Shown piece after piece: positions 8,071 to 17,316 of a DNA stretch of 32,506 nucleotides. The notes below the pieces were generated by a model. The model searched no databases, was not told where the DNA came from, and was given only the letters and a program-made list of their open reading frames with translations. The position numbers were made by a program, and so were the translations under genes. Origin of the DNA: Treponema sp. (GTDB lineage: Bacteria; Spirochaetota; Spirochaetia; Treponematales; Treponemataceae); the NCBI GenBank assembly GCA_017960765.1, contig JAGCYQ010000158.1:1-32506 (forward strand), read 5' to 3'. The number at the start of each line of letters is the position of its first letter. The stretch's first letter is position 1.

Positions 8071-9747
8071 ATGACAAAACCAAATTTAAGGGTTCTGGCA
8101 CTTGCGGCTGGAATATTGACGATGGGAGGGGCCTTTGCACAGACTCCTGCATCTAACACAAATACGGTAACGCGCGGTCTAATCGAAGATGAGATTGTCG
8201 ACCAGCTTGATACTGGGGTTGAAGGGAAAGACTTTCTCTTCTTTGGCGGCTATGGCTTGAATACCAAACAGATTCAACTTGGCGCGGGAAAATTCTTCGG
8301 CAAGGACATGTGGTTCTCTCTGTATGACGGATACTTCACCGATGCAAACACGACGGAAGAAGAAAGTGTCAAAAAAGATGCGGTCGCTACCGACGGAGTT
8401 AACATCGACTACACGGACAACACTGCCACAGCAAATACAAGCGGTTCTTCAAGAGTCAAAAATGACCTTGCATTCAGCATGTATCTTTTTAACAAGATGG
8501 GGGGAACTGCCTACTGGAACATGGACTCCACCTCTTACAAGGGATATGCGGCTACAGATCCGACGGGTGCGCTTGAAGACAAAAACGGCTCTACAACAAC
8601 CAACGATGACACAGAAAATCATGCGGATGGAACTGCCAGCGACAAGACTTACACGGCGCTTGAAAACAAAAAGTCAACGAACACATTCGGAATCAACTTT
8701 AACGGAATCAGGACACCGGATTTGTTCGGGGACCTTAAGTTCTACGTAAGCCTGAGTTCAGTTCAGCTGACGATGGAAAAGAGATACATCAATCTTGCCT
8801 ACAGCACAAATACAAGCCTCAACGGAAGCCCTGTGGACGGAGACGATAAAAAGCATCCTGAATATTCGGGTACATACAACTACAATACATTTACTCCATC
8901 CCTTTCCGGCGAACTTGGAATGACTCTTCCGAAAATGTGGGACTGCGTGACACCTGAATTTACACTTGGCGAAACTTTTGCAATGGCATTCAAGAGCAAT
9001 TCCAACACCTACAATTATGCAGAAAACACTGCAAATAATTCCGTAAGCCTGGTCAGGAAGAATACAGACTACAACATGAATCAGGGAAAGTACTTGGGCT
9101 GGAAAAATACTATGACACCGAAGTTTGTCTTTGATTTTGACTTTACGGAGCGACTTGAATTAAAGGCAAGCGTTTCAACTCCATTCTCTCTTGAGGGCGT
9201 TTCAACTGGAGCGGATTCATACACGACAAAGGAAACCATAAGGACAACCACTGTCGCAACTGGAGAAGTTACCACGACGGAAACCGTTACAACTGGAGGA
9301 ACTGCTAGAAACACGGATACCTTTACGACGACACTTACTCCTTCATTTGCGATGGGTTTTGTATACAAGGTGGTTCCGGAAAAGTTCAACATCAGCATGG
9401 GTGTTACCGCTTCTACAGGCAGCCTTACATGGAAAAAGACAACTACAACCAACAGCCATATTCCTGAAGTCAAGACAACCACTTTCATAGATGCTTACGG
9501 ACACACAACCACGACAAGCGTAGTCAACACACCTACAAACGGAGATGGTGTTGCGGCAGGAGATGCAACGGCAGAAAACCAGCAGCACAACTTTACGGCG
9601 GCTACCCCAAGCGCAACAGCAAGAATCGGCTTTACATGGTTCTTTGGCGACAAGGCACAGGTCGACGCATTCCTGATTTCCGGTTCGTCAGCAGGTTCAA
9701 CAAACCCATTGTGGGCAATGAATTTAACATTTGGATTAAGGTTCTAA
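8071..9747 (+). CDS. Predicted outer-membrane beta-barrel protein
   Basis: The 558-residue product starts with a classical Sec signal peptide (basic start, hydrophobic core, GAFAQ cleavage region near residue 24). The mature part is rich in Gly, Thr, Asn and alternating aromatic residues, with segments such as FGGYGLNTKQIQLGAGKFF. It ends in LTFGLRF, the C-terminal Phe signature recognised by the Bam machinery. I infer a monomeric outer-membrane barrel acting as porin or adhesin; no named family is recognised. AGGAG precedes the ATG at a normal distance. A Thr-rich stretch near residues 390-420 is probably a surface loop. The Ig-like lipoprotein follows after only 9 nt, so the two are co-transcribed and may interact. 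The gene lies 126 nt after the BspA gene, separated by the structured repeat. Confidence 0.75.
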   Translation: MTKPNLRVLALAAGILTMGGAFAQTPASNTNTVTRGLIEDEIVDQLDTGVEGKDFLFFGGYGLNTKQIQLGAGKFFGKDMWFSLYDGYFTDANTTEEESVKKDAVATDGVNIDYTDNTATANTSGSSRVKNDLAFSMYLFNKMGGTAYWNMDSTSYKGYAATDPTGALEDKNGSTTTNDDTENHADGTASDKTYTALENKKSTNTFGINFNGIRTPDLFGDLKFYVSLSSVQLTMEKRYINLAYSTNTSLNGSPVDGDDKKHPEYSGTYNYNTFTPSLSGELGMTLPKMWDCVTPEFTLGETFAMAFKSNSNTYNYAENTANNSVSLVRKNTDYNMNQGKYLGWKNTMTPKFVFDFDFTERLELKASVSTPFSLEGVSTGADSYTTKETIRTTTVATGEVTTTETVTTGGTARNTDTFTTTLTPSFAMGFVYKVVPEKFNISMGVTASTGSLTWKKTTTTNSHIPEVKTTTFIDAYGHTTTTSVVNTPTNGDGVAAGDATAENQQHNFTAATPSATARIGFTWFFGDKAQVDAFLISGSSAGSTNPLWAMNLTFGLRF

Positions 9748-9756
9748 GGAGAGATT

Positions 9757-11304
9757 ATGAAAAACAATAGACTGTTAAAAGCAACTCTTTCTTCAGCGGC
9801 AGTTTGTCTGACACTTGTCTTTACAGGCTGCGGCAACGTATGGACGGGAGGAAAACTTACTCCTACTGAATATTCTTTTGAAGGTGCGAAAAACACTGCA
9901 ACGGCGGCTGTCGGAACGTCCGATTCCATGCACGATGTAGCCCGCTATGCGAAATTGTACATAGAGGACAATGAGTTTTATACAGGTGAAGCCAATACAC
10001 GTCTTACAAGCATTCCAAAGGCTGGGGTGGATACAAGCGTAATCATCACAATAAAAAGCTTCTCAAAACTTGATCAGCAGTCGGTTGCCAATGCATTCAA
10101 GTTCTACACCCTCACGGCCAACACCTATGGTGCCCCAAGAAGAAGCGAGGCAGCCCTTAGCTCAAGCCTTATCGATTTTACATCCGTAACGGGAAGCGGT
10201 AACGCCGAGGCATGCAATGTAACAAGCGTTGCGGAATTCAAAGTCAACACAAGTTCCGTAACAACCAACGCCATCGCAGTTTTAGCTGATGCAACGATAC
10301 TCAAGGACATGAACGGAAGACCCGTACTCAATGCCAACCAGAACGAAGTTTGCGGAGAGGCCTCAGACAGTCTTGTCCGCTATATTGGAGTCACCAACAA
10401 AAGCGATGGAAGTGCAGCTACAGCACTGACCTTAGCCCACGGAGAGGATTTTTCTCCGAAACTTGTGTATGATGCTGCCTTAAATGTAAGCGTTTTCTCT
10501 AACGGAAACGGAACCTATACCGTAAAGTCAGGATCCGCTTCATATATGGATTATCAGTCTTCTCCTACGCTAAAATACAAGACGGACCTTGCCTCAAACC
10601 TTTCAAGCCTCTGGAAGATTCAGACCCGCGAGGATGGAGCAGGTCCATGGCTTACAAGCGACCTTACCTTTACTTATAACAGTTCCACTTCAACCTATGA
10701 ATCCCAGGACATCACTCTTGCACCGGGAACAAAGTATCGCCTTGTAAAAAATGTTCCTGCATCAGAAAACGGCCTTGCAGAAAGCACACAGAGCGTTTTG
10801 CTTTACGGACACGAGGCAAGACAGAGCTACACAAGGGCATACACTGAATATGAAGACAGCGAGGATGCCACATACTTCACTGCTGAGCCTTCCTACATAA
10901 TAACAACCTCAGCCTTTGCCCAGGGACTATATTCCGCAGCGGCCATAGAAACTGCCCAGAAGTCACTCCTTACTGTAACTCCAATCGGAAACAAAAAGTT
11001 TGATGTCCAGCTCGGTACTTTGTCAACTACACAGCTTGAGTATGACGCTTATTCAGATTTTATCTTGACCGATGGAAACTTGAACAAGATTCCCTGCACT
11101 GTAAGGCTCAAGGACAGCAAGACCCTTTCTGTAGAGGCGGAAAACTGTTTCTACACAGGAGCGATAAGCCTCTGGGTTGGAAGGGGAACTTCCATAAAGA
11201 CCAACCCTGTTACTGGCAACAACCAGACAAAGTTTGGTACATTCAAGGATTCAGACAAGGGTGTTGCATCAGGTTATGTAAAGCTTTACGAGCCAGAACC
11301 GTAA
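9757..11304 (+). CDS. Ig-like surface lipoprotein
   Basis: The 515-residue protein begins MKNNRLLKATLSSAAVC and has the lipobox VFTGC (Cys about residue 25), so it should be lipidated and membrane-anchored. An AGGAG lies upstream of the ATG. Residues about 95-210 (from VIITIKSFSKLDQ through ATILKDMNGRPVLNANQNEVCGEASD) resemble bacterial Ig-like (Big_5-type) domains: an extremal-value sentence pattern with a Leu-Lys-Asp-x-Asn-Gly turn. The remainder is beta-rich and unassigned. It sits 9 nt after the barrel gene and is followed by a strong terminator, so it is the last gene of the surface group. The function may be structural or adhesive. The lipoprotein call is firm; the Ig-like domain call is moderate. 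Confidence 0.75.
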   Translation: MKNNRLLKATLSSAAVCLTLVFTGCGNVWTGGKLTPTEYSFEGAKNTATAAVGTSDSMHDVARYAKLYIEDNEFYTGEANTRLTSIPKAGVDTSVIITIKSFSKLDQQSVANAFKFYTLTANTYGAPRRSEAALSSSLIDFTSVTGSGNAEACNVTSVAEFKVNTSSVTTNAIAVLADATILKDMNGRPVLNANQNEVCGEASDSLVRYIGVTNKSDGSAATALTLAHGEDFSPKLVYDAALNVSVFSNGNGTYTVKSGSASYMDYQSSPTLKYKTDLASNLSSLWKIQTREDGAGPWLTSDLTFTYNSSTSTYESQDITLAPGTKYRLVKNVPASENGLAESTQSVLLYGHEARQSYTRAYTEYEDSEDATYFTAEPSYIITTSAFAQGLYSAAAIETAQKSLLTVTPIGNKKFDVQLGTLSTTQLEYDAYSDFILTDGNLNKIPCTVRLKDSKTLSVEAENCFYTGAISLWVGRGTSIKTNPVTGNNQTKFGTFKDSDKGVASGYVKLYEPEP

Positions 11305-11326
11305 TAAGGTTCCATAATTTCAAGAA

Positions 11327-11366
11327 CCGCCGGTTAATGTGTTAAGCGTTAATCGACGGTTTTTTT
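11327..11366 (+). terminator. Rho-independent terminator of the surface-protein operon
   Basis: The arms CCGCCGGTTAA (11327-11337) and TTAATCGACGG (11349-11359) pair with one mismatch and one G-T pair around an 11-nt loop and are followed by seven T. It lies 22 nt after the lipoprotein stop. Confidence 0.85.
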
Positions 11367-11393
11367 ATTTTTTGAGGTAAAATTGAAAATGCC

Positions 11394-12902
11394 CTAAAAG
11401 GTGTACAGCTTTACTTTTTCGGTACGTCCACGGATTTCAGCTTCGTCCACAAAGGATAGTTTTTCTGTAATTGTGGCGGCTGTGCTCTCTGAAATAAGCA
11501 GATCCTTCTTGTATGTCTTGCAAAGTCCTTCAATTCTGCTTGCAGTGTTTACGGCGTCACCGATAACCGTGTATTCCATTCGGCTTGCGGCACCTATGTT
11601 TCCTGCCAATACATTTCCGGTGTGGAGACCAATTCCAAATCTTATTTCCGGGAAACCCTTTGCAACAAAATCCCTGTTCATTTTTACGAGACTCTCCCTC
11701 ATGTCAAGGCTGGCCTTAAATGCCTCCTGCGCGTGGTCCTTAATTGGAAGCGGGGCACCGAACAAAGCCATGATTGCATCACCGATATACTTGTTGATTA
11801 CACCGCCGTGTGCAGAAATACATTTTTCAAGACCGGTAAAATATTCATTCAAAAGAGAAACGATTTTTTCCGGCTCCATGTTTTCAGAAAGGGTTGTAAA
11901 TCCACGGATATCACAGAACATGACCGTAACGGAAACAGTCTCACCTCCCAATGCAACATTGCCTTTAAGAAGATAATCCCTGACCTGTGGCGTTACTATT
12001 TTTCCGAATGTATCACGTATGAATTCCTTTTCCTTAAGGGATTTTGCCATCGCATTGAAGCTGTCACCCAGAAGACCAAGCTCGTCATTGGAACTGACTT
12101 TTGCCCTCAAGTCAAAGTCACCTTCGGAGATATGGTTGGCGGCAACAGTAAGTTTTGTAAGAGGCTTGGAGAAAAAGCCAGAGAGAATGAATGTTAGTAC
12201 AAGACCCAGAACAAGAAGCAGAGTTGCTACCAGAATGTCTGAATAAGAGCTCAGGACATTGTAGCGTATGTTCATGAACAGGCGGATTCCCAGATATGCG
12301 GAGGGGAAAAAAGCCGCAGAAAAGAAATAATACAAGAAGAGATTCCTGATAGAAGAAACAGACATCCGTTTTATGGAAGAAAGGCCCCCATCAGGATAAA
12401 ATCGCGGAAGAATTACATTGCGGTTCAAAGTCTCCAGCGTAAAGAATATCGTCGTGAACGAAACCATGGAGATGAACATCATGGAGGAAGCGGAGGAAAT
12501 CACGATGAAGATTATGTCAAAACCATTTGTGACGTTCAGGTAGATTAGAATGACCAGTTCAATAATAAAATTGATGATCCATCCCAGGATACCTGCAAGG
12601 GCATAAACGGCTGGAATATGAACGGCAATCCGCTTGTATTTTTCATCTACAGGCCTGAGTTTCACAATGGGAAGAGTGTAAAGGACACAGACCAGAACCG
12701 GAACAATATAGCAAAGAATTGTAATTATATTGATGAGCGTATTGTGTGTCTGTAAAAAATCAAACCATTGGTCCATGGTAACGTCTTTCGGCATGGAAAA
12801 ATCCGTCAGATTTGCCAAAATTACTGAGAAAATGTTCGCCACCACACAAAATAAGCCAAAGAAGATTGAGTAACGTTTAAAGAAAAAATCCTTTACTTTC
12901 AT
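11394..12902 (-). CDS. Membrane-bound class III adenylate cyclase with HAMP domain
   Basis: Starting at the ATG at 12902 the protein has 502 residues; an in-frame TTG at 12923 would add seven but overlaps the likely -10. About six hydrophobic helices precede a HAMP segment (about 236-293, SKPLTKLTVAANHISEGDF onward) and a cyclase domain. The metal aspartates are D331 (MFCDIRGFT) and D375 (NKYIGDAIMALFG). The adenine-side position is Thr (EYTVIGDAVNTASR) rather than Asp, which marks class IIIb cyclases. The Asn and Arg of NTASR are present. It should make cAMP in response to a signal sensed by the membrane part. There is no Shine-Dalgarno, and a TATAAT ends 7 nt before the ATG, so a leaderless mRNA is possible. 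It converges on the surface-protein operon and is divergent from the DegV gene. Confidence 0.92.
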   Translation of the reverse strand: MKVKDFFFKRYSIFFGLFCVVANIFSVILANLTDFSMPKDVTMDQWFDFLQTHNTLINIITILCYIVPVLVCVLYTLPIVKLRPVDEKYKRIAVHIPAVYALAGILGWIINFIIELVILIYLNVTNGFDIIFIVISSASSMMFISMVSFTTIFFTLETLNRNVILPRFYPDGGLSSIKRMSVSSIRNLFLYYFFSAAFFPSAYLGIRLFMNIRYNVLSSYSDILVATLLLVLGLVLTFILSGFFSKPLTKLTVAANHISEGDFDLRAKVSSNDELGLLGDSFNAMAKSLKEKEFIRDTFGKIVTPQVRDYLLKGNVALGGETVSVTVMFCDIRGFTTLSENMEPEKIVSLLNEYFTGLEKCISAHGGVINKYIGDAIMALFGAPLPIKDHAQEAFKASLDMRESLVKMNRDFVAKGFPEIRFGIGLHTGNVLAGNIGAASRMEYTVIGDAVNTASRIEGLCKTYKKDLLISESTAATITEKLSFVDEAEIRGRTEKVKLYTF

Positions 12903-12909
12903 TCTTAAA

Positions 12910-12915
12910 ATTATA
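12910..12915 (-). promoter_or_regulatory. -10 element of the HAMP cyclase gene, predicting a leaderless mRNA
   Basis: TATAAT on the minus strand ends 7 nt before the ATG at 12902, so transcription should begin at or next to the A of ATG. The -35 is weak (TAGATT at 17-nt spacing). No Shine-Dalgarno is present between them. Confidence 0.45.
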
Positions 12916-12953
12916 CTATACAATTATTGAAAAATCTAGTTTTTCCTTAATAC

Positions 12954-12983
12954 TTGATAAATACATTTTAGATATGATATACT
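12954..12983 (+). promoter_or_regulatory. Promoter of the degV/fakA operon
   Basis: TTGATA (12954-12959) and TATACT (12978-12983) are spaced by 18 nt. The gene has a conventional leader with AAGGA at 13003-13007 and the ATG at 13017, in contrast to the leaderless genes elsewhere in the window. Confidence 0.6.
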
Positions 12984-13016
12984 ATATAGAAAACTTTTTT
13001 CTAAGGACGTTTTTTT

Positions 13017-13952
13017 ATGAGTAGCTTTGCAATTGTTACCGACTCCTTCTGTGAGTTGAACGAGAAAATCCGCAAGGAATTTGACATAGATTTTGTTCCG
13101 GGCCATTTTACTCTGGCAGATGGAACCGAAAAGAACCTGAATCTTGAATGGGACATAATCGGCAGGGAAGAATTCTATTCCCAGATAAAGAAGAATCCCG
13201 ATATTTTCAAGACATGTCCGGCAAATGTTGCAGAGATTACCGAAAAATTCGAGTCTTATGCAAAGGAAGGAAGGGACATACTCAGCATTTCTATTTCAAC
13301 TGCAATCAGCGGCTCATACAATTTTACGCTTCAGGCAAAAAAAGCAGTCAACGAAAAATATCCCGACGTAAAAATCCTCTGTATCGATTCCCTGCGTTAC
13401 GGTCCGGCATTTGGTCCGATGCTCATGAAGGCATCCCGTTTACGTGCAGAAGGAAAGAACGTTCAGGAAGTAGCCGACTACCTCAATGCAAACAAATCCA
13501 CATTCCACCAGGCAGGCTGGCTGGATGACCTTTCGTTTGTTGCAAAAAAGGGACGCATCAGCAACTCCAAGGCATTTTTCGGTCAGCTGATAGGAATCAA
13601 ACCTATTGCAGAAATCGGAGAAAGCGGACTTCCAACAATAATCGGAAACATCAAGGGCGAAAAAACCGCAATGCAGGTTGAGCTGGACTATATCGAGGCA
13701 ACAATCGTTGACCCCCAGAATCAGGACATCCTTATCTGCAACTCAATGCGTGACAAGCAGGCTGCAACATACAAGCAGTTGATTCAGGAGCGTTTCTCTC
13801 CACGTGCCATCTATGAGACAGATTTGTTCTGTGGCTGCGGTTTGAACATGGGTCCGGGCGTCATGTGCGCATACTACATCGGAAAACCTCTTTCCCAGAA
13901 CCTGGAAGAAGAACGTAAGCTTCTTCAGGAATTAATCGAAAAGAACAAGTAG
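13017..13952 (+). CDS. DegV family fatty-acid-binding protein (FakB-like)
   Basis: The 311-residue protein matches DegV/FakB: N-terminal IVTDSFCEL, the fatty-acid-binding TCPANVAEITEKFE segment, SISISTAISGSYN in the first lobe, and a C-terminal GPGVMCAYYIGKPLS. Family members bind a fatty acid with its carboxylate exposed and present it to FakA for phosphorylation. AAGGA lies 9 nt before the ATG. The gene is followed after 16 nt by a FakA homologue, which strongly supports the FakB role. The chain is a little longer than the usual 280 residues. A cytosolic protein is expected, since no signal or membrane segment is seen. The acyl-chain preference cannot be predicted. Confidence 0.88.
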   Translation: MSSFAIVTDSFCELNEKIRKEFDIDFVPGHFTLADGTEKNLNLEWDIIGREEFYSQIKKNPDIFKTCPANVAEITEKFESYAKEGRDILSISISTAISGSYNFTLQAKKAVNEKYPDVKILCIDSLRYGPAFGPMLMKASRLRAEGKNVQEVADYLNANKSTFHQAGWLDDLSFVAKKGRISNSKAFFGQLIGIKPIAEIGESGLPTIIGNIKGEKTAMQVELDYIEATIVDPQNQDILICNSMRDKQAATYKQLIQERFSPRAIYETDLFCGCGLNMGPGVMCAYYIGKPLSQNLEEERKLLQELIEKNK

Positions 13953-13968
13953 AATACGATTTTTTATT

Positions 13969-15639
13969 ATGGCTGTCTCCAAGATTAATGGAAATGATTT
14001 TGAACGGATGTTAAAAGCGGCCCTGATAAGGCTCAAGAAATACGAACTGAAGATCAACGACATGAACGTGTTTCCCGTGCCTGATGGTGACACCGGAACG
14101 AACATGCGTTTGACTCTGCAGAACGGAATTCTCACAGCGGCATCTTCCCCTAAAATCGGTGAATATCTAAAGGGTATTAAAAAGGGAAGTTTGCTGGGCG
14201 CAAGGGGAAATTCCGGCGTAATACTCTCACAGTTTTTTTCAGGCCTAAGCAATTCTATGGCAGAAATCGATGAGGCCACATCCAAGGATTTTTTTGAGGC
14301 TTTGGTCTGTGCCTATCAGACAGCATATAAATCAGTAATCAATCCAGTTGAAGGAACCATGCTCACTGTGGCCCGTCTTGGTGTTGAAAACCTAAGGCCT
14401 AAGCTTGAGTCATTCAATGGTGCCGTTGATTCACTTCTTTCTGAATACATACGTGAAATGGATGCAGTCCTTAAGGATACACCGGAGATGCTTCCTATAC
14501 TAAAGGAATCCGGGGTGCTTGATTCAGGTGGCTGCGGTTACGTTTACATGGTCCAGGGAATGCTCAACGGCCTTCTGAACACTGACCAGGATTTTGAATT
14601 TGACCTTTCACCGCTTAATGACAGGACACACGGTACCCTGCCCTCCTCAGTTGAATCAGACAGCTTTAACCGTACAAGCATTTTTCAGGAAGGCTATTGC
14701 ACGGAATTCATACTTCAGCTGATGGACGGATCTTCCTACAGTCAGGATTTTGAAATCGAGGCATTCAAGGAAAAGCTCAAGGAATTCGGCTCCTCAATAG
14801 TTGCATTTCAGGAAGACAGCAGGGTAAAGGTTCACATCCACACATTGAAACCGCATCTTGTCATAGAGCTTGCACAGCGCTACGGAGAATTCGTGACGTT
14901 CAAGATGGACAACATGCAGATACAGAAGAACGAGCATGAAGCCCACATCAACAGCAAGAAGACAGAAAAAAAGCACAAGCCCATCGCAATAATTGCAGTC
15001 GCCAATGGCGAGGGAATGAAGGATCTTTTCCAGAGTTTTAACTGCGACGTGATTTTGGACGGTGGCAGCACGATGAACACTTCCGCACAGGAATTCGTGG
15101 ATGCCTACAAATCCTTGGATGCAGACCACATTGTCGTTTTGCCCAACAGCAGGAATGTCATGTTCGCCGCAAAACAGGCCATGGATATTTCAAAGATTAC
15201 CAACGTCAGCATACTTGAATGCGAAACCATGCTTGAAGGCTACTATGCCCTTGCCCTCGGTCAGATTGGAACAGAAGATTTTGATGAACGTCTGGCACAG
15301 ATGAAAGAGGGAGCGGAAAGCGTTGACGTGATTTCTCTTGCCCCTGCATCCAAGCCTTACAACCAGAATGGAATCTCATGCGAAAAAGGCGATTGCATTG
15401 CACTGTACAAGGGTGATTTGATTTCTGTCGGAAAGGACATTAAATCTACAATAAGTCAGGCCATAAAAAAAGTTCCAGGAATAGATTCAAAGGACTCCTG
15501 CATCATTGCAAGCGGAAAAAATGCCACAGACGAAATGACCGAAGAGCTTGAAAACACGATTCAGGAAATCTTACCCGATGTTGAAATAAGTGTGGTTCCA
15601 GGCGGTCAGGATGTTCACACTTTTATGGTAGGTTTTTGA
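13969..15639 (+). CDS. fakA: Fatty acid kinase catalytic subunit (FakA-like, DhaL/DAK2 domain)
   Basis: The 556-residue protein has an N-terminal DhaL/DAK2 kinase domain (about 1-200) with the Mg-ATP motif NVFPVPDGDTGTNM (Asp39 and Asp41) and GARGNSGVILSQFFSG. A central FakA region follows (YCTEFILQL, VKVHIHTLKPH), then a DegV-like C-terminal domain ending GGQDVHTFMVGF. With a FakB partner it phosphorylates fatty acids to acyl phosphates, which enter phospholipid synthesis or are passed to ACP. The length is normal for FakA. No strong Shine-Dalgarno is seen, so coupling to degV is likely. The next gene's upstream in-frame TTG overlaps its stop, and the more likely ATG lies 2 nt beyond, so these genes are one operon. 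Its place beside an acyl-ligase and ACP operon suggests supply of acyl chains. Confidence 0.9.
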   Translation: MAVSKINGNDFERMLKAALIRLKKYELKINDMNVFPVPDGDTGTNMRLTLQNGILTAASSPKIGEYLKGIKKGSLLGARGNSGVILSQFFSGLSNSMAEIDEATSKDFFEALVCAYQTAYKSVINPVEGTMLTVARLGVENLRPKLESFNGAVDSLLSEYIREMDAVLKDTPEMLPILKESGVLDSGGCGYVYMVQGMLNGLLNTDQDFEFDLSPLNDRTHGTLPSSVESDSFNRTSIFQEGYCTEFILQLMDGSSYSQDFEIEAFKEKLKEFGSSIVAFQEDSRVKVHIHTLKPHLVIELAQRYGEFVTFKMDNMQIQKNEHEAHINSKKTEKKHKPIAIIAVANGEGMKDLFQSFNCDVILDGGSTMNTSAQEFVDAYKSLDADHIVVLPNSRNVMFAAKQAMDISKITNVSILECETMLEGYYALALGQIGTEDFDERLAQMKEGAESVDVISLAPASKPYNQNGISCEKGDCIALYKGDLISVGKDIKSTISQAIKKVPGIDSKDSCIIASGKNATDEMTEELENTIQEILPDVEISVVPGGQDVHTFMVGF

Positions 15640-15641
15640 TT

Positions 15642-16583
15642 ATGTTAAAAACACTTTTGATTGCTCTAGGAATTTTTCTTTTTATAAACTTGATTATCGG
15701 TTTGATTTTGCCTCCGTTTATCGTTTACCGTGTGCTTCTTGTCAGGACCAAAAAGGAAAAATGGGGCCGCAAGTGTTCGGAGACAAAAGACGCAGAGCAG
15801 GTTGCCATGTTTGAGGAAGGCGAAAAATGGGGAGAACAGTACTCTTCATATCGCCAGGAAGTTTCTATCCAGAGTGACGGATTCAAGCTTGCGGGATGGT
15901 ATTTTGATTTTGGCTACAGCAAGTCTGTGATTATACTTGCAGGCCGAAGCGAGAGCTGTCTGTACAGCTGCTACTTTGCAGAACCTTACCGCCAGATGGG
16001 ATACAATCTCCTTTTGGTGGACAACCGATGCCATGGACTTTCAGAAGGCAAATACAATAATGTGGGATACACGGAATGGGTTGACGTCCTTGCATGGGGA
16101 AAGTTCCTGCACGACGAAAAGAAAAACCGTTCAATAATCTGCCATGGAATCTGCATTGGCTCCGCAACAGCCCTCTATGCCATGGCAGACAAGAGCTGCC
16201 CTGACTATTTCCAGGGTTTGGTTGCCGACGGAATGTTCACAACCTTCAGGGATTCATTCCACAATCATCTGGTCGAAGGGAAATATCCAAAGTTCCCCAC
16301 TACGCTTATCGTAATGTCACTGATAAAGAAACACTCTCATGCAGATGCATTTCACGACGGACCAATAAACAGAATTACCACGTATAAGAAACCGATTCTC
16401 TTTTTGTACAGCAAGGAAGACAGGTTTTCGCTGCCGGAAGAAGCACAGAGAGTTTACGATGCATGTACCGCACCAAAGAAAATCGTATGGTTTGACAAGG
16501 GAAGACATTCCCACATCCGCATAAACAACAAGGAAAAATACGACGAATCAATCTGCAGTTTCCTCAAGGAATTTTGCTCATGA
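15642..16583 (+). CDS. Membrane-anchored alpha/beta hydrolase with Cys in the nucleophile position
   Basis: The ATG at 15642 gives 313 residues. One N-terminal hydrophobic helix (about 5-28) anchors the protein. The hydrolase fold follows, with oxyanion-region residues LAGRSES, the DNRCHGLSEG strand, and the nucleophile elbow HGICIGSATA. The usual GxSxG is GxCxG here, with Cys171. A likely acid is Asp260 (LYSKEDRF) and a likely base His289 (KGRHSHIR), so the triad would be Cys-Asp-His as in dienelactone hydrolases. It belongs to the YqkD/COG1073-like group. The substrate is unknown. It is linked to FakA (2-nt gap) and to the glycosyltransferase (ATGA overlap), so a role in acyl or glycolipid chemistry at the membrane is an inference. 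An esterase, thioesterase or lactonase are all possible. Confidence 0.78.
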   Translation: MLKTLLIALGIFLFINLIIGLILPPFIVYRVLLVRTKKEKWGRKCSETKDAEQVAMFEEGEKWGEQYSSYRQEVSIQSDGFKLAGWYFDFGYSKSVIILAGRSESCLYSCYFAEPYRQMGYNLLLVDNRCHGLSEGKYNNVGYTEWVDVLAWGKFLHDEKKNRSIICHGICIGSATALYAMADKSCPDYFQGLVADGMFTTFRDSFHNHLVEGKYPKFPTTLIVMSLIKKHSHADAFHDGPINRITTYKKPILFLYSKEDRFSLPEEAQRVYDACTAPKKIVWFDKGRHSHIRINNKEKYDESICSFLKEFCS

Positions 16584-17311
16584 GCGATTTGAATCAAAAC
16601 GTAATACCGATTTTAATTCCAGCCTACGAACCTGATGAACGACTTCCTATATTGATTGAGAATCTTGTACAGAAAAACCTGAACCCGATAATCGTGATTG
16701 ATGACGGAAGCGGAGAAGATTTTCAACCTGTATTTGATTCTGTCAAAAACTTGGGTGTCACAGTCCTTCAGCACAAATCGAACATGGGAAAGGGAGCCGC
16801 AATCAAGACAGCCTTTAGATTCTGCCTTGAAAACTATCCAAATCTTATCGGTTGTATCACAGCAGATTCCGACGGACAGCATTCCCCAGAGTGCATGGAG
16901 AAATGCATTAAGGCATTGAGTTCAAATCCACAAAGCCTTGTCATGGGAAGCCGCGACTTTACCCTGCCCGGTATTCCAAAAGCAAGCATTATCGGCAACA
17001 TGAACACCAACAAAATCATCCGCCATATTTATGGAAAGAACATGATGGATACGCAGACAGGCCTCCGTGGAATCTCAAAGCAGCTTATGTCTGAATGCCT
17101 TAACATTAAATTCGACCGCTTTGAATTTGAAATAAAAATGCTGACACTTGCCCTGGATTCTTCCATTGAAATAGTTGAAGTTCCGATTCAAACGATTTAT
17201 GATTCAGAAAAAAATCATGCCACACATTTCAGGCCGCTAAAGGATACGATAAAGATTTATCGTGCCATAGGTTTCTGGCGCTCACTCTTCATTCTGCTAT
17301 TCAAGAAATAA
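16580..17311 (+). CDS. Family 2 glycosyltransferase (polyprenyl-phosphate sugar transferase-like)
   Basis: The ATG at 16580 overlaps the preceding stop (ATGA) and has AAGGA upstream; the product is 243 residues. The GT-A fold is clear: IPAYEPDERLPILI, the nucleotide-binding VIDDGSGED (Asp41 and Asp42), SNMGKGAAIKTAF, and the metal-binding TADSDGQH (Asp96 and Asp98). DTQTGLRGIS is typical of dolichyl- or undecaprenyl-phosphate sugar transferases. No C-terminal membrane helices are seen, apart from a hydrophobic tail (WRSLFILLF). It probably transfers a sugar from a nucleotide donor to a lipid carrier or lipid acceptor. The gene converges with the exporter gene, with only 5 nt between stop codons and no terminator, so the two transcripts must overlap. 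Confidence 0.85.
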   Translation: MSDLNQNVIPILIPAYEPDERLPILIENLVQKNLNPIIVIDDGSGEDFQPVFDSVKNLGVTVLQHKSNMGKGAAIKTAFRFCLENYPNLIGCITADSDGQHSPECMEKCIKALSSNPQSLVMGSRDFTLPGIPKASIIGNMNTNKIIRHIYGKNMMDTQTGLRGISKQLMSECLNIKFDRFEFEIKMLTLALDSSIEIVEVPIQTIYDSEKNHATHFRPLKDTIKIYRAIGFWRSLFILLFKK

Positions 17312-17316
17312 AAATC

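Noticed and set aside
11401-12197. Two plus-strand ORFs of 191 codons each opposite the HAMP cyclase
   Set aside because: Both are antisense to conserved cyclase and HAMP residues and have no Shine-Dalgarno or family resemblance.
12903-12923. TTG start adding seven residues to the HAMP cyclase
   Set aside because: It overlaps the TATAAT -10 element and lacks a Shine-Dalgarno; the ATG at 12902 starts a typical N-terminus.
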